DNA of 64,000 nt from Nissolia schottii (GCA_003254905.1 QANU01020509.1:37662-101661), one strand, 5' to 3'. Counted from the first letter of the stretch, positions 22,479 to 35,612 are shown. Notes: generated from the sequence alone by a model not told the origin. Numbers and translations are program-made.

Positions 22479-23285
22479 GCTCACATGCGCAAAATTTGAA
22501 CAACCATTAACAAAGAATATGATGGAACCAAAAACGAAAACGAAGACAAAGAAGAAAATTTTGTTACTCATATACACAAACTTTTAAAAAATCATGCACA
22601 AACCGTAAAACAACTAGAAATAAAAAAAAATGATAGAAATGAAAACTCTAATATCCATAATGTGTTGCAAAGAACAAAAACTGAACAAGAAAAAAATTAG
22701 TAAATAGTGGTGGAGAAAAGACGAAAAAACAGAGAAGAAGAAAAAACAAAGAAAGAGTAAGGGGGAGTGAGAGAGAAAAAAGAGGAAATGAACATTAAAT
22801 GTGATGTACAATAGGTAGATGCAATTTTTGTGTACATACAACATTTTTTTTCATGACAATAACATTTTGAAAAGGCATAAAATGATCTAGAACTTATTTA
22901 CGGAAAATGTATATTTGTATCCAATTTATGTAAACAGCAATCTAACATGTAACACACACACACACACACATATATATTGGTTAAATAAATTTTTGTGAAT
23001 TTTAATTTTGTACCCTATTAAATTTTTTTTATGGTTTGAGTCCTCAATAAAAAAAAAATTTGATTTTAGTCCCTGACTTTAAGTTGAATCATTAAAAGAT
23101 GACATACCAGACAGAAGTTAGATGTGACCATTATAATTTAATCATAATCAATCCAAATTTTACTTGTGGTTAAATCGATCAAATATAATTAAACATACAT
23201 TAAATTTGGGTTAAATTGAACCATAATTCAAATCAATATAATCATTGGTTTGACATCGATTAAAGCTTGAATATTCTCTAACAAT
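22479..23285. other. AT-rich intergenic sequence
   Basis: No gene is visible. It holds an A/G-rich stretch (22500-22760), a CA microsatellite (about 22952-22970), and at 22978-23110 a worn phrase of the type 'ggttaaataaatttttgtgaa...tttagtccctgac'. A related phrase occurs at 59735-59870, so this is likely a dispersed repeat. Confidence 0.4.
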
Positions 23286-23815
23286 TACAATCAAGGTTGT
23301 CAAACTTGAGAGTTTAAGTAAACTCGTGGAGTTTCCGCAAACTCAAATTGCAAACTCAACTCGTAAACTCGTATGAGTTTACATACGTAAAAAAATATGT
23401 TATAAGTAATATAATTATGAACTAAACTTGATTAAATATTATATTTATAATTAAAAACGAATAATATTAACTTTAAATTAAATTAATGAAAGAAATATCA
23501 TAAAATATGCATAACACTCAGTGGTTATGTCATACTTTATTCAGTATCTGTATTATTTTATAGTTTAATAAAACATAACTCAATTATGATAAATACATGA
23601 AATTAGCTAAATAAACTCAATATATATTATCTAATGTAAACAAAGTTAGGTAAGTATCTAACAAAGTTATACAATTTGTACATTTTAAGATAAACTCATA
23701 AACTCACAGGTAGATTCTAACTTATTAAACTTGCTAGTAAAATTAATAGTTTACTTAAACTCATACGAGTTTACCAAAAAAGAGTTTACATAAGTGTTAT
23801 AATAACCATGATTAC
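23286..23815 (+). repeat. Dispersed repeat C, longer copy
   Basis: It starts 'ggttgtcaaact' and is rich in 'gagtttaagtaaactcg' and 'cgtatgagtttac', many of which are mutually inverted. The first 220 bp match 36866-37083 closely. Ends and lack of coding suggest a non-autonomous DNA element, possibly hAT-like, but no target duplication was found. Confidence 0.55.
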
Positions 23816-24235
23816 AATTGAATCAAACAATACTTTGTTAAGAAGAAACTAGAAAGCAGTGGAAAACTAAGCACTGCACGCATTTATCAAACCCCTCCCC
23901 CCCCCCCCCCCACAACAAAAAANCCTCCCCCTCTGTTGGCGGTGGTGGACACATTACCGTGCTGCCCTTATCAACAACCTAGACCCACTCTCTTATCCTC
24001 ATGTGAGTTCTCACCATTGGACTGAAATTTCAAGTTTGACTTGAAGTTCACGCGGGTTTTCCGGTTCTGTGTTGGTTACCTAGCTCTAATTGAATACGTG
24101 ACTTCTGTGTTTCAGATGGGCGTATCGACAATTTTAGAAGTAATGGATTTTGTTTGAATAGATGCATCGTATCACATATCAGTTCAATTGAGTGGAAATT
24201 TTAATTGTTAACTTGTCAAGATTCTTTGCAGATGG
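23816..24235 (+). promoter_or_regulatory. Upstream region and possible first exon of the GDT1-like gene
   Basis: A poly-C run and an N lie at 23893-23923. A strong donor-like T/GTGAGT at 24001-24007 follows an open, ATG-less stretch, so a first exon (5' leader or part of the transit peptide) may end at 24001, with its beginning lost at the N. Acceptor 'attctttgcag' at 24231 opens the next exon. No TATA box is convincing. Confidence 0.35.
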
Positions 24236-27200
24236 ATGTTAGATTCAGCTGGGCCATATCCGGAATTGAACTCATCGGGGTGGTTCATTAGAAAATTATG
24301 TTGCCTGAAGTAATTATGATGGCAAAGTGCATTTTCATTTCCTTTTAGTTTGTAGAGCTAAATGTTTTCTTCATTTTGGTAGGTAATACTGGTGGCATGA
24401 GTGCTTGGTCTTAGTTCTTGTGCTAGTCATGTGTTTACCGTATTTTGATCCTATACATCTAAATCAATTTTATCTGTGGATTGAATGCTCTAACATTTAC
24501 TGGGCAATGGCTAGATTTCAATAACTTATATTTTTTGTACTTATATCTTATTTATCTTATTTTGTTCTACTTAGTGACATTATGCCTAAATTATATATAG
24601 TAAGATGCAGACAGAAATTGAGGCTGTGCTTGGCCCATGGCACAATTCGAGCCCAAGCATCCAACGTCGGCATAGGACCAGGGGATTATGGAAGCAACAG
24701 TGAGAAAGGCAGCCAGAATGTCTCTGAAGGAAGTCATATCAATGGCAGTTCGCCTAAAATGTGAGTTTCATCTGATTCATTTCATATTTCACTTAGAACG
24801 TTACAGGTGCTAGTGAAATAACAGTTGATGTTACTGTTAGGAACTAATCAGCCTATGACTTCTGGTTTTGGCACTGTTTTGTTGGCTATAAATGGTTGCT
24901 TTTATGATAGTTATCTGCATCAAAATCCAAATATTTCTTTGGGAGTTTGTTGCAAACTTATGATATTATCTGTGCATACTTGTGAAATTAATGAGTATGG
25001 GGATCTTATTGTTATCACTTTCTTTATACTATTGGCTTTTGCTATTATTGTTGAAGCTTTTGATCCTCATGGAAACAAGCCCTTGATAAAATCTAAAGTT
25101 GGCTGCATGTGCTTTGAGTCGATAAAACCTAATTATTCCTCTTCCTCGCCATCAACTATATTTTTTATCAGTCTGACCTTGAGTTCTTGCTTCTCCCCTT
25201 TAATTTTCTTGTTGGAGTATTTTTTTTTTTATTTTTTTTTTTTTACCCTTGCCTACCAGGGAGTGGGCAGTTTTTGTTGCTTATGTTTGAACAGTATCAG
25301 ATCATCCTTTCATTTTTTTTTTTTTTTTGGGTACTTGATCAGTTTAAGCTTGAGTTTGCTCTGGTATTTTACTATTTTATATGAAAAAAATTGTGCTCCT
25401 TCATGCAATGTAACATTATTGCATGCCTCATACGTAGCCCAATGAATCTATGTATGCGCAAAATGTAGTCCTTCTGCTGCTCAGATATAAATGTTAGATA
25501 TTGTAAAAGGTAATAATTTGAACTGGCAATATTTCATATCTCCATTGGAAATATAAAGTGTGAGTTCTTGTTTAACACTAAACCCTCTAGCCCCCTCCAC
25601 CAATATATATATATATATATATATATATACCATGCATTCAAACAGAATGCATTTTATTCTGTTTAGTATGAAGTTAGAAATTATTTTGGAGACTGACATC
25701 AGAGATTATAGCTATTGTTTGTTTGTTGAGTGATTTATTTTTTAACATACTGTGATCATTCATTGCCCTTTGACGATTATTTTGCATAATATATTTTATG
25801 ATTTGGCAGTGTGAAACCTCCTGATCGACTCCCTTATCCTATCTCTATTGCTCTTGTGCTGTTTGGATGTGCTCTTGTATTTTCACTAATAGCCTTTCTC
25901 AAAGGGGGACCTTCATCAGTTCTAGCAGCAATTGCAAAATCAGGATTCACAGCTGCATTTACATTAATATTTGTTTCTGAGATTGGGGACAAGGTACTTA
26001 CTATTATTACCAAGGTTTTATATTGTTCCTTTTTCTTTACATTCTTAACTTCCTCATTTGATCCTCAACCTCGTGATCTGAAAATTATTATGTCTCAGAT
26101 GGTTAATGTATGTAGTTTTTACTTAAAATGAATGTGTCAAGGACCACTTCCCTAAAATAATTAAGATGTTAGGTGGAGGCTAAAAATTGTTTTATACTCC
26201 TAACTTGTCCCCCAGGCAAGAGAACTTTGAGCTTGAAGCATAGACAATGTATATGCGTATTTTACCTTATGCTGAAATTTATCTTGATTATAAAGAATTG
26301 GGGTGGTAAGGATTGAAGTCCTGATCACTTGGTCAGAGAGAGGCTTATATGCCTTGTCAAGGAACAACTCTCTTAAAATCTAAAGTGTCTAGTGGCGGCC
26401 TAACAAGGTGTTCTACTTCAAACAGAATTGACTGGAAACGGATAGTACTTATCTGAGATCTTATTGATGACTACAAATGTTCTGCCACCTCAACTTGTGA
26501 AATATCAAATCAATGCTGGCTTTATTTTATGCTTATAAGTGCCATTGGCTGGTGGTTAATTTATTGTTAGTGTTAACATGTGTGTTCAACATCTTGAATA
26601 AACGGCTAAAGGAGAACACGACAAAGACTAGAGAGAGGTTACAGAGAATAGAGAAATATTGTATTATCAAAGTTGTGCCACCTACAATGAAATAAAGCCT
26701 ATTTATAGGCTAGGAACATAATCAGAAATATAAAGACAAAATCAATTTAAATGTTAAACTAAATCGGTCTAAATCAGTCAAAGATATAACACTGCTTTTA
26801 TTTTATTCTAATAAATATTCTAACAATGTGAACAGAAAGTAGTGTTCATGGATAACCAAGAAATGATATCTGTAGAAGAAGAACATGTCTTTCCTATGGT
26901 GGTGAGGGGATGTGGGTTCTGCAACTATCAAATAATTTAATCAGCAACCATAAGAGTAGTTATTTTTATTTTATTTTTTTTCACGTCATTTGGATGAGCA
27001 GAAATCTTCATGCTCTAAGTAAATATCAACTTAGTGATGAAAATCTAAAAATCCTACATGGGATTAAAGTCTTAGAACAAAATTATATTTTTATTCAAAT
27101 CAAGGAAGTTATTATAATTTTTTAGACGGTAATAGAGTTTTATGCAGCATATCCTGTTTACTTGGAAATCGGAATGTGTTTTATGTGGTTATGTGGAGTT

Positions 27201-30200
27201 ATGTAATGCTACAAGTTTATACCAAATAAACTAAAAAAACCTTAGGATGACTTTTTCAAGTTAATTTTTCTTACATGTATTATTTGACCTAAAGTTTGGT
27301 TTTTTATGTTTTGACCAGACATTCTTTATTGCTGCGCTCTTGGCGATGCAATATAAAAAGGGATTGGTATGTCTCCTGACTTCTTTTCTCAACATTTGTC
27401 TCCCTCCTCCTTGCCCCCCAACTGTGTTTGGCACAAGCCCATCAATGGTGTGATGGTGTCTAGATTTCTCAGTTAAACTTTCTTAGATACAAAATTCATT
27501 GTTTTCTAATGTTGAATTTGCTTCACTATGGTGTAGCTTATTTATTACACAAGTTCCTTTTTTTTTTTTTTTTTTTTTTCTTTTCTGTATATTGTCACAT
27601 GAGTTTCTACTGTCTCTGTGCTATGGCATATGCTTGATAAGCAAGTAATGACAAGAATGGAGCATCTCATGTCACCAGAGTGCTAGAATATTTGAGAAAT
27701 TTTTTAATAGATAGTCAACAGTATATGTAGGCTTGCGGTAAATTAGTTAGCGATTAGCTCCCTGCTTAATTTCTTGGAACTAGTCACTTTTCAACAGCCT
27801 CCAATTGATATGTGGGTGTCCTATATATGAACGAGATGAATGTTTGTTGTCTGAACCATTCTAGTTAGTCTGGTCCCAATCCCGATAAGAAAGGAAGGAT
27901 TTGCAAATTAGATAGTTTTGGATAAGACTATGCTAAAATGAGCTTGTCTCTAAACTCTAAAGTGACTAAGTGGTGGGGTATCCAGCCTTAGAACACCAAT
28001 GTGAATTGTAATCATAATCCACTAATGGATCTAAGGGTAGATAGAGATCAGCTCAAACTTTTTCAAATACTTTTTAATCTTGAAAGAGCATGTATATAGA
28101 AAGGAAAAAAAAAAAAAAAAAGAACATTTTGTTAATTTGTAAGCTAGCCATAAGTCATTTGGGACAGGTGTACGCATAATCATCCTTAGTTCTAACTTAC
28201 TGATTGTTGGGAATAGCATTAGTAATTATTGTAGCAATGATTGAATTGTCGTCGTGTTGGAAATAGCCATAGTAATTATTGTTGTAATGATTGTAGACTT
28301 TTGCACACCATGTGTGTTCTGGAGCAGTGGAAACATTTGGCCTTTTAGGAACTAGTTAAACTATTTATTACACGATGTAAATATTATTTGTATATAAATA
28401 TATGCAGATGAGTGCTAACTCACTCAAGCAATTTTCACACAAATCACTTTCTAGTATCTCTTTTTCAAGTCTTCTCATCATAGGTCAGTGTAATTTATAC
28501 GTTGCAACATAATTTTATATGCTTTTAACCAAAAAATTGTATATTGACCAGGTCCTATTGGGGTCAATGGGTGCTCTTGCTCTCATGTCAATCCTATCAG
28601 TTGTAATTGGCCGAATATTTCAATCAGTGCCTGCACAGTTCCAGACAAGTAAGTAGTTAAATATGGTATTTCTCGTCCTAATCATCTATTATATGCTGTT
28701 ATGTCTATGGAATGAAAGAATTCATCTCTAACATTAGAGCGATGAATAACAAGCATGATACTACATTACTATGATCTGTTTAATGAGCACAGGTCCAGCT
28801 TGCTAACAAATGAATTTCTGTAGTGTGAATTTGATATTTTTTTATTGCTAGGACCCTTTTAGTTAGAAGAGTTAGTTACTGTACGTAGGGAATATAAATA
28901 AGGAGAGTAGGGAATTGTTAGGGTGTGTACTCATTTGGTGGATTTTGGAGAGTTGAGGAGATCTAACTCTCAACTCAGATTCCATAGTGTTCTTCCCCAT
29001 TTTCTAGAGCTCCTTGACACATTGTCAAACGTCAAGAGTCCCCATCGATATACAGATTTCTTTGCAATATCTCGCTTTTTCATCTTACCTCTGAACCACT
29101 TCTTCACAAAAGTTTTACTCAGTTTAGTGGGTTTTGATGAGTGGCAGTTAGTACTGGTGTATCAGTGGAATGAGCTGCAAGCTACATTGTACTGATTGAA
29201 CAACGCCTATGAAGTTTGATTCAAACTTACATTGTACTGATTGAACAACGCCTATGAAGTTTGATTCAAACTTACATTTTGATATATTTTAAATTTTTAA
29301 GGTATAAAAGACATTGCTGCTGATACTATACAAAATTGAAACATTTTTTTTCTGGTGCTCGTTCCATTTTCTATATTTTCAATTAAAATTTGACGCCGTT
29401 TGCCATTTGCATTTACCTGGGCAATTGAGGGGTCCCACTCCCTCTTGGAAATCCCTCAATAGCATGGAAGCATTATGTTGGATGAGGGTCCTGTTTTCTG
29501 TGTTTAACTTCGATTCCCTTGGAGCATAATTTAACAGAATGGTGGAATACGCATGCATGCTCACATTCATCAGCCCTCCCTATCAAAGATAGATTGGGTT
29601 ATGTAAATGCTGACATAGCTACTTCTTTTCCCTCTATTTAAAAGTGAAGTATAGATTTTCCAACAAAATAGATGTTGATGTAATTATCTCACAATGGAAT
29701 GCGGAATGCAATTTACAGTTACTTTGTTCATCATTGATATAAGTTGAGATGCTATTTTGGCCATTCTGAGTATCTGCACCGATTTACAATTTATCATGTG
29801 CAGAAAGTATCAAACTGTTGGCCTTTGGCCCTCCACATGGTGTTAAGCGGATGATCTCTTCAAAGGGATCTCTCTCTCTCTAATATGTTGAGAGATTGTA
29901 GTTCTTTGTTCTTTGTCCCTTTTTTATCTTTTGATCCTGTATAGAGGATCTCTTTTTTTTGTTTTGTACTTTGGAGCTCCTAATGGAGTGAGTGGGGAGA
30001 GGGGAAAGTGAGGGCATCAGGATCGAACCTTGACCCATACCTCATCACTGCCTAATCACTTGGGACAAGGGGAGGTGCCAGTTGAGCTACAGCTCGTTGG
30101 CTGTGGAGGATTTCTTATCCTTGTATTATTCTCTTCTTCATCTTAATGATATTCTTCTTTTAAAAAAAAAAAAAGGGTCGAACTGTCTTCACTGTTCACC

Positions 30201-31579
30201 TTTCACATTAGACTGAAATATCTGAAGTCTGTATGCTGTAATTTAAAAAGTGCAATTTCTATCATCCCTTGAGTACTTTTTGATTTGGTAATCTGTAGTA
30301 TTGAGTTCTCCTTATAGCCTGGATGAAAAATGCATCTAGATTTCATGTCAAAATAAAGAATAAATAATTAAAGTCGCATCTAGGTTATTTGCTATTGCAA
30401 CTGCTGATTTTTCATTCTGTGTGGCCACCTACAGCCTTGCCAATCGGAGAATATGCTGCAGTAACTCTTCTCTTGTTTTTTGGCCTAAAATCAATAAAAG
30501 ATGCATGGGACCTCCCATCAGATGTGGTCAAGAATGGTGATAAAAGTAGCCCTGAGCTTGATGAATACGCTGAAGCAGAGGAGCTTGTGAAAGAAAAGGT
30601 TTGAATCCTATGTGTAACCTGTAGTCCTGGACCTATATTCACATGACTTTCTGGTTGAATTTTATAATAAGCAACAACCCAGCATTCCAGCTATATATGC
30701 AATGCTTGGTTGGTTAGATTATTTTACCTTGATATTGGCAATTTAAATACAGCTGTCCAATTGCCAATGTCTTTCCACATTTCCTTCAGGTGTCGACCCG
30801 GCTTACAAATCCACTTGAGATTATTTGGAAGTCATTCAGCCTTGTATTTTTCGCTGTAAGACTCTTTTCCTCTTACCCTGATATTCAGCAACAGGACAGT
30901 TTAGTACTTCTGATTGAAAATCATCACCGTAAAACAACAAAATATTGAATATGTTAATTCAATGTGAAAATCTTGCAATTTGTGGCACTTGCTCAATATG
31001 TCCCCAATGATCTCCATACCGTCAAATTACTACTAGTACTATTGATCAGTTTATTAGTTCAGAAATTATTTCCCAGACGAACTTTTAAGTGTCAAGTTGT
31101 TGCTAGCAATTAATCAACTCTTGTATAGAATCAAGCCTTTTTATTGGTTTATGTTCTGAGGCATGAATTTTAACATAGTAACTGTGCTTGCCTAGGAATG
31201 GGGAGATCGTTCTATGCTTGCGACAATTGCACTAGCCGCTGCCCAGGTACACTTTTACATTCTGGGTCGAGACAAGTCATAACATCGTATACTTAATTTA
31301 TAAACCTCGGTGATGTCTTATTCATTACAGTCTCCCTGGGGGGTGGCAAGTGGAGCCATTGCTGGACACCTACTTGCAACATCTATTGCCATTCTTGGAG
31401 GAGCATTCCTTGCTAACTACATTTCTGAAAAACTGGTACAAGTCTACTTACCTTTTAATGTTTGATATTTTTAATTTTTAAAATCTAATGTTAGTCACTT
31501 TATGGTCCATCAGGTCGGCTACTTGGGTGGAGGGCTGTTTCTAATTTTTGCGGTAGCCACCTTTTTTGGGGTTTTCTGA
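24236..31579 (+). CDS. GDT1-like chloroplast cation transporter (PAM71/CMT1 family)
   Basis: Exons: 24236-24309, 24611-24760, 25810-25993, 27319-27366, 28552-28648, 30435-30598, 30790-30855, 31196-31246, 31331-31435, 31514-31579. All junctions have GT-AG ends and compatible phases, giving about 334 residues. The UPF0016/GDT1 family is defined by two ExGD[KR][TS] motifs in antiparallel membrane repeats. Here EIGDKT lies at about 132-137 (split by intron 3) and EWGDRS at 261-266. Hydrophobic segments flank both. An acidic loop (DEYAEAEELVKEK) separates the halves. Arabidopsis PAM71 (thylakoid) and CMT1 (inner envelope) carry Mn2+ (and possibly Ca2+) for photosystem II. I cannot tell which of the two this is. 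The N-terminus is uncertain: the first ATG used (24236) gives a weak transit peptide, and an upstream exon may be missing near the N at 23923. Introns hold a solo LTR, a SINE and LTR debris. Confidence 0.9.
26583..26825 (-). mobile_element. Solo Copia-type LTR in GDT1 intron 3
   Basis: On the minus strand it runs TGTTAGAATA...GTTGAACA, 243 bp, with the TATA-like TATAAATA at 26700-26707. The 5-bp duplication ATGTG flanks it (26578-26582, 26826-26830). Confidence 0.75.
28850..29183 (+). mobile_element. LTR-like debris in GDT1 intron 5
   Basis: It has a TATA-like 'gaatataaataagg' followed by a pyrimidine-rich stretch resembling the R-U5 part of a plant LTR. No termini or target duplication are visible, so this is tentative. 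Confidence 0.3.
29184..29273 (+). repeat. 45-bp exact tandem duplication
   Basis: Two adjacent copies of a 45-bp unit starting 'acattgtactgattgaac' lie in GDT1 intron 5. They appear identical, so the duplication is recent. Confidence 0.85.
29953..30100 (-). mobile_element. tRNA-derived SINE in GDT1 intron 5
   Basis: On the minus strand 'GAGCTGTAGCTCAACTGG' contains an A-box (TGTAGCTCAACTGG) and 'GGTTCGATCC' is a perfect B-box. An A-rich tail lies at about 29953-29960. An imperfect direct repeat (29938-29952 against 30101-30116) may be the target duplication. It is a different family from the module A SINE. Confidence 0.7.
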
Positions 31580-31959
31580 TTTGTTGTCACCTAGCGCTAC
31601 TGCTTTTTGTGTACAATATATCACCGATGGAAATACAAGGAAGGACGCGTGCTCAAACACCTGAACAAATGAAGAGAGGAGAGAGAAAACATTCGTACTT
31701 TAATTTAGTTGAAGAATTCCTTGAGTAGTTCATTTGGAGCAAATTGCTCATATTGATAGAGAATAAGCAGCATGAAATCTGCCATTAGGTTTAGGGTGTG
31801 AAGAGAAACTTTTGTATTCTTTCTCCTTCAGACTAGCTCTTGTAACGTGCGCTTGATTGTATCATTGAAACTACAAAAAAACTAGGTTTAATGAAACTTG
31901 ATTGCATCAAACATGCTTGTGATATTTGAGTCTGGCATATTTATACCTTATTGACTTAA
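31580..31959 (+). other. 3' untranslated region of the GDT1-like gene and flank
   Basis: Sequence after the stop carries AT-rich signals such as 'aatgaaactt' near 31890 that could serve polyadenylation. No other feature is seen. Confidence 0.4.
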
Positions 31960-34010
31960 TTTGATTTCTCAATCAAATTACTGACTTGGGCGTAGGAAAG
32001 TCCCCCAAATTTGTTTTGCAGGCACTACATCCATGCTAAATCACTCTCTGCTGACAAAATTGAAGACCCAAGAAGCAAAATCGATCAAGAAAATTGTTAG
32101 TGTCAAAATGGAAATAAAAAACTGTCCAAAATGCAAGGGCATTCAAATGACTTCCAATGGTCATTCTAATAAGTGGAGAAAAATAAAGATCGAGCTCCAG
32201 AATTGAGTCATTTGAATGACAAATGACACTAAAAAGTCATTAAAATGACTAAGTCAATTCATTCGAATGACCAGAAATTTGACCACAGTTCAAACTCATT
32301 AAAACCTTTTCTGTCATTTCTCTCCATTTCCTCTCTTCCTCCTCTAAGACCGGAAACCGAAAACCCCAAACTTTCATCACCAAAAATCACTTTTCTCACT
32401 CATTTCTTCACCAAGTCATTACCCACAAATGCTGAATTTCATATTTTTCAATTCCCCACAATTATAACCAATCAAAATGAGTCATCATGTCGCCAATCAA
32501 AATCCCTATGGACAATCCACAAGGAGAGCAAGGTCAATGAATGTTCAACCATCTCCTAACTATCTTCCACATTGGATCACAAATGAAGAACAATGGCCCA
32601 AACTCATACCAATTTTGAGCTTAGAGAAATCATGGAGCCCAAATTCCTTGATCTACCCGCATTTAAAGGTAAAAATTGTCATATTACCCCAGCTATGAAA
32701 GAATTGAATTTATGGGATTTGTTTGTTATGATGACGTTATCTATTCTTAGTTGGTTAAGGTCTTTTATACAAAGCTTAGGTTAGAGAACATTGTGCTATA
32801 TTCTGACGTTAATAAGGTACCTAGTGAGATGCCATTAGAGATATTTGGGAATGTGCTTAAATTGCTTGCTATTGGTCATGATTTTATTGGGGGATTTGCT
32901 ATTCCTGAATGGGTTTTTGATTCAAATGGGAACTCTTTTACTGAAACATTAGCTTTAGCCACAATTCACTACTTTGGGGTTAAAAATCACAAAAATAGGC
33001 CTCAGGTTAGTGGATTGGCTGTGCATGAGAGAATTGCTCATTAAATGATAACACATACTATAATTCCCCGAAATGGGAAACCATTTTGTGATGACCAAGG
33101 AGGATAGCTTGATCATGTGGGTATCTGCAGAGAAGAAAGAAATTAAATTGGGCCTTGTATGTCATGCACCATATGGGACAATCTCGCCCAAAAGGGAGCG
33201 CCTTGCCCTACAGGATCCATATCACAAAAATTCTCAAATATTTTCAAGTCCTCTCACGAATGAAGTCACTAAACCCTAAACCCTAAATCCCACTACAACT
33301 TTGAGTATGATGTTTGAGAGGCCAACCGAGCGTACAAGCGTCATGCTTCATCATTTGCATCGGAACCTCCGCCTCTGTCGATGTTGATCCATCCTCATGC
33401 CTATCTCAATCTGACATTGATTTGATCATGAGCAACTTGGATAGCTTAAGTGTTTTAGTTGCACTTTATGATTATTATCATACTCTGGATCTTTATGCTA
33501 TGGTTATAATAGTTGGATGATATTGCCCATCACTTCGCTATGCGTTGTTGTCACAATTTTCTAACGGCTTCTGGAAGCCCAAATATTGTGAATGTGTTTC
33601 TTATTTCAGGGTTTTCATGATCTTTTGTCCCTTGGCATATGCTTTGCTATTATCTTTTTGATAATGCCAAAAGGGGGGGTTTTGAGAAATGGAAGAAATA
33701 AGTTTAAAGAATGAAGAGGTAAGCTGACAAGAGGAAATTGTCAAATATTGTTAGATCCTGTCGAAATATTAATTCCTGGCTTCCGATATGCTTATCTCTG
33801 ATTATATAACTTGCATATCACATTTTGGTAAAAGCATGAATTTAGGAAGAACTATGTGCAAATTTCTGTTTATCGGTTAAATCTATATCTTTTGAAAAAC
33901 CTTGCACATATTATGGGGAATTATCAAAACTCATGCTTTCCTTGTCATATTGATTAATCTTCCTTCCAAAGATGTTTGTCATCACCAAAAAGGGGGAAAT
34001 TGTGAATTTC
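31960..34010 (+). mobile_element. Degraded LTR-retrotransposon remnant
   Basis: An interrupted reading region (about 32470-33300) has gag-like character. Two purine-rich tracts, at about 33667-33677 and 33990-34000 ('aaaaagggggaaattgtg'), look like the tract that precedes a plant 3' LTR. No clean LTR pair was found. It is clearly broken in many places and looks old. The lineage is uncertain. Confidence 0.45.
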
Positions 34011-34869
34011 TATACGTTGTAGGTTTTGATGTGATAAAGATGTAAGTTTCCTAGTCCAAGGATTCAATAAAGATATAGATTTAAGACTTCGAAAGTTTGT
34101 TTTTAAAGGTTAAGTGTGTGATATTTCTTCAACGAGTGCTTTATATAATGCAGTCACTATCTTAAACTTATGTTGTTCAAACCAATAATTTTCATATTTA
34201 ATGATCTAAATTTGTGAAAATGAATAGTTTGAGCAATTAAATTTGAAAGTATGGAATAGATGCAGGTTTATAAAATGAAAACTGATAAGGAAATGAGTCA
34301 GACTGTATGTACAAGCATGAATTGTGAAGACCTACATATGAAGTTACATTATAAAACAAAAATTCAATAATCCAACCTTCTGATAAAAGTACAGGTAGAA
34401 AGCAGAGGCAGTATGCAAATATATAAGATAAGAAAAAATGACTTGAGGATAGAGAGAAGGGGTAGTAGCGTGTTGCAAGGTTGTTAAGATTTTTTAAAAT
34501 CTTATGATTTTATAATTTTAAAAAGGTTAGTCAATCTCACTACTGTTAGTTGAATCAAACAATCGTACAATTTAAATTGTGTTACGATTTTAAGTTTTAT
34601 ATTTTTATTTTATTATTTCGATCTTACATAAGATTTGATTTTAATAACTTTGGGTGATTGACTAGGCTAATTTTCTAAAGATCACGATCCTTGGTGATTT
34701 ACTCACGTCACCAAAGCATGGGTAAACACTGAGAGGCAAATTCAGAAAATTTAAACAGTGTGGACAAGAATTTCCCATAATTATATTTATATATAAAAAT
34801 GTTATATTAATAAAGTTTAGAATAATTTGATTAATATATAAAAAAACACGGATTTAAAATGATAAAAAA
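34011..34869. other. Intergenic sequence with a possible small hairpin element
   Basis: AT-rich sequence without a gene. At 34470-34520 'gttgttaagattttttaaaatcttatgatttt' (self-complementary core 'agattttttaaaatct') begins a segment ending near 34690 that resembles a worn MITE. Confidence 0.3.
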
Positions 34870-35484
34870 ATCATCAATTACCATTGTTTTCTTCTCCTTT
34901 TCGTATCTTAAAAACTTTGAATGATCTTCTCATCATCAATACTACCAAATATCTCTCTTTCTACTTATGTTACCAAATAATCATTCAACTATTTATCTCT
35001 CATATTATTTTGAAGCTGATTCTTTATAATATTCATAACAGAAAAAGTTCTTTCAACTTATGCAGTTGTTACAAGTAATACCAAAGCTGACTTCGAAAGA
35101 AAAAACATCAATGGATAAATGACGTGCTTCCCACTCTGAGAATTGATCATCAAAACACGCATCTAAGATATAATTCTCAAGTACTAAAAGATGAGTGAAA
35201 GAAAACTCAAGTGAATAAAATTTAGTTAAGTGAATCAACTTTCTCTTGTCAAATGCAGAAAATAAATCTCTTAAATTTAAGCAAATTGCACAAAATAAAT
35301 TAGTTAAATATATATTATCAGAAGCGATATTTTTATAATGTAATGAGTGAAATAGAAAATAAAAATATAGATTATTTACTTTAAATTAATTTTCCTTTTA
35401 ATATGGGGGGTCAACCTAAATAAATTAGTTTACTAAGAAATTTCAAAATCTTGCGATGGGGGCACAACGTGGATCCGCCCCTGG
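34870..35484 (-). pseudogene. hAT transposase relic (ZMYM1-like C-terminus) with one terminal repeat
   Basis: The minus-strand translation at 34870-35070 shows VERTF-type, MNIIKNQLQNNMRDK and LNDYLVT-type segments followed by VEREIFGSIDDE. These match the order of the C-terminal dimerisation region of hAT transposases of the TTF/ZMYM1-like group (ERAFSAM...K..LR..M.D.WLND.LV.YIE..IF). Stops interrupt it. At 35465-35484 the minus strand has CAGGGGCGGATCCACGTTG, a typical hAT terminal repeat. Most of the transposase between is absent, and the other terminus was not found. Non-functional DNA transposon. Confidence 0.65.
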
Positions 35485-35612
35485 TAACACATATATGTAG
35501 CATTAATTTCAGGATATGAGAGATCGTTCAGATAATCTCAATCTACGAGAAAAGAATGAATATATATATATATATATNAAAAAATAAGTTTCCATTGCAG
35601 TTATAAATATTA

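Noticed and set aside
24825-25445. Plus-strand open frame of about 206 codons between GDT1 exons
   Set aside because: It lies in an intron bounded by clean, phase-compatible splice sites and is T-rich and low in complexity.
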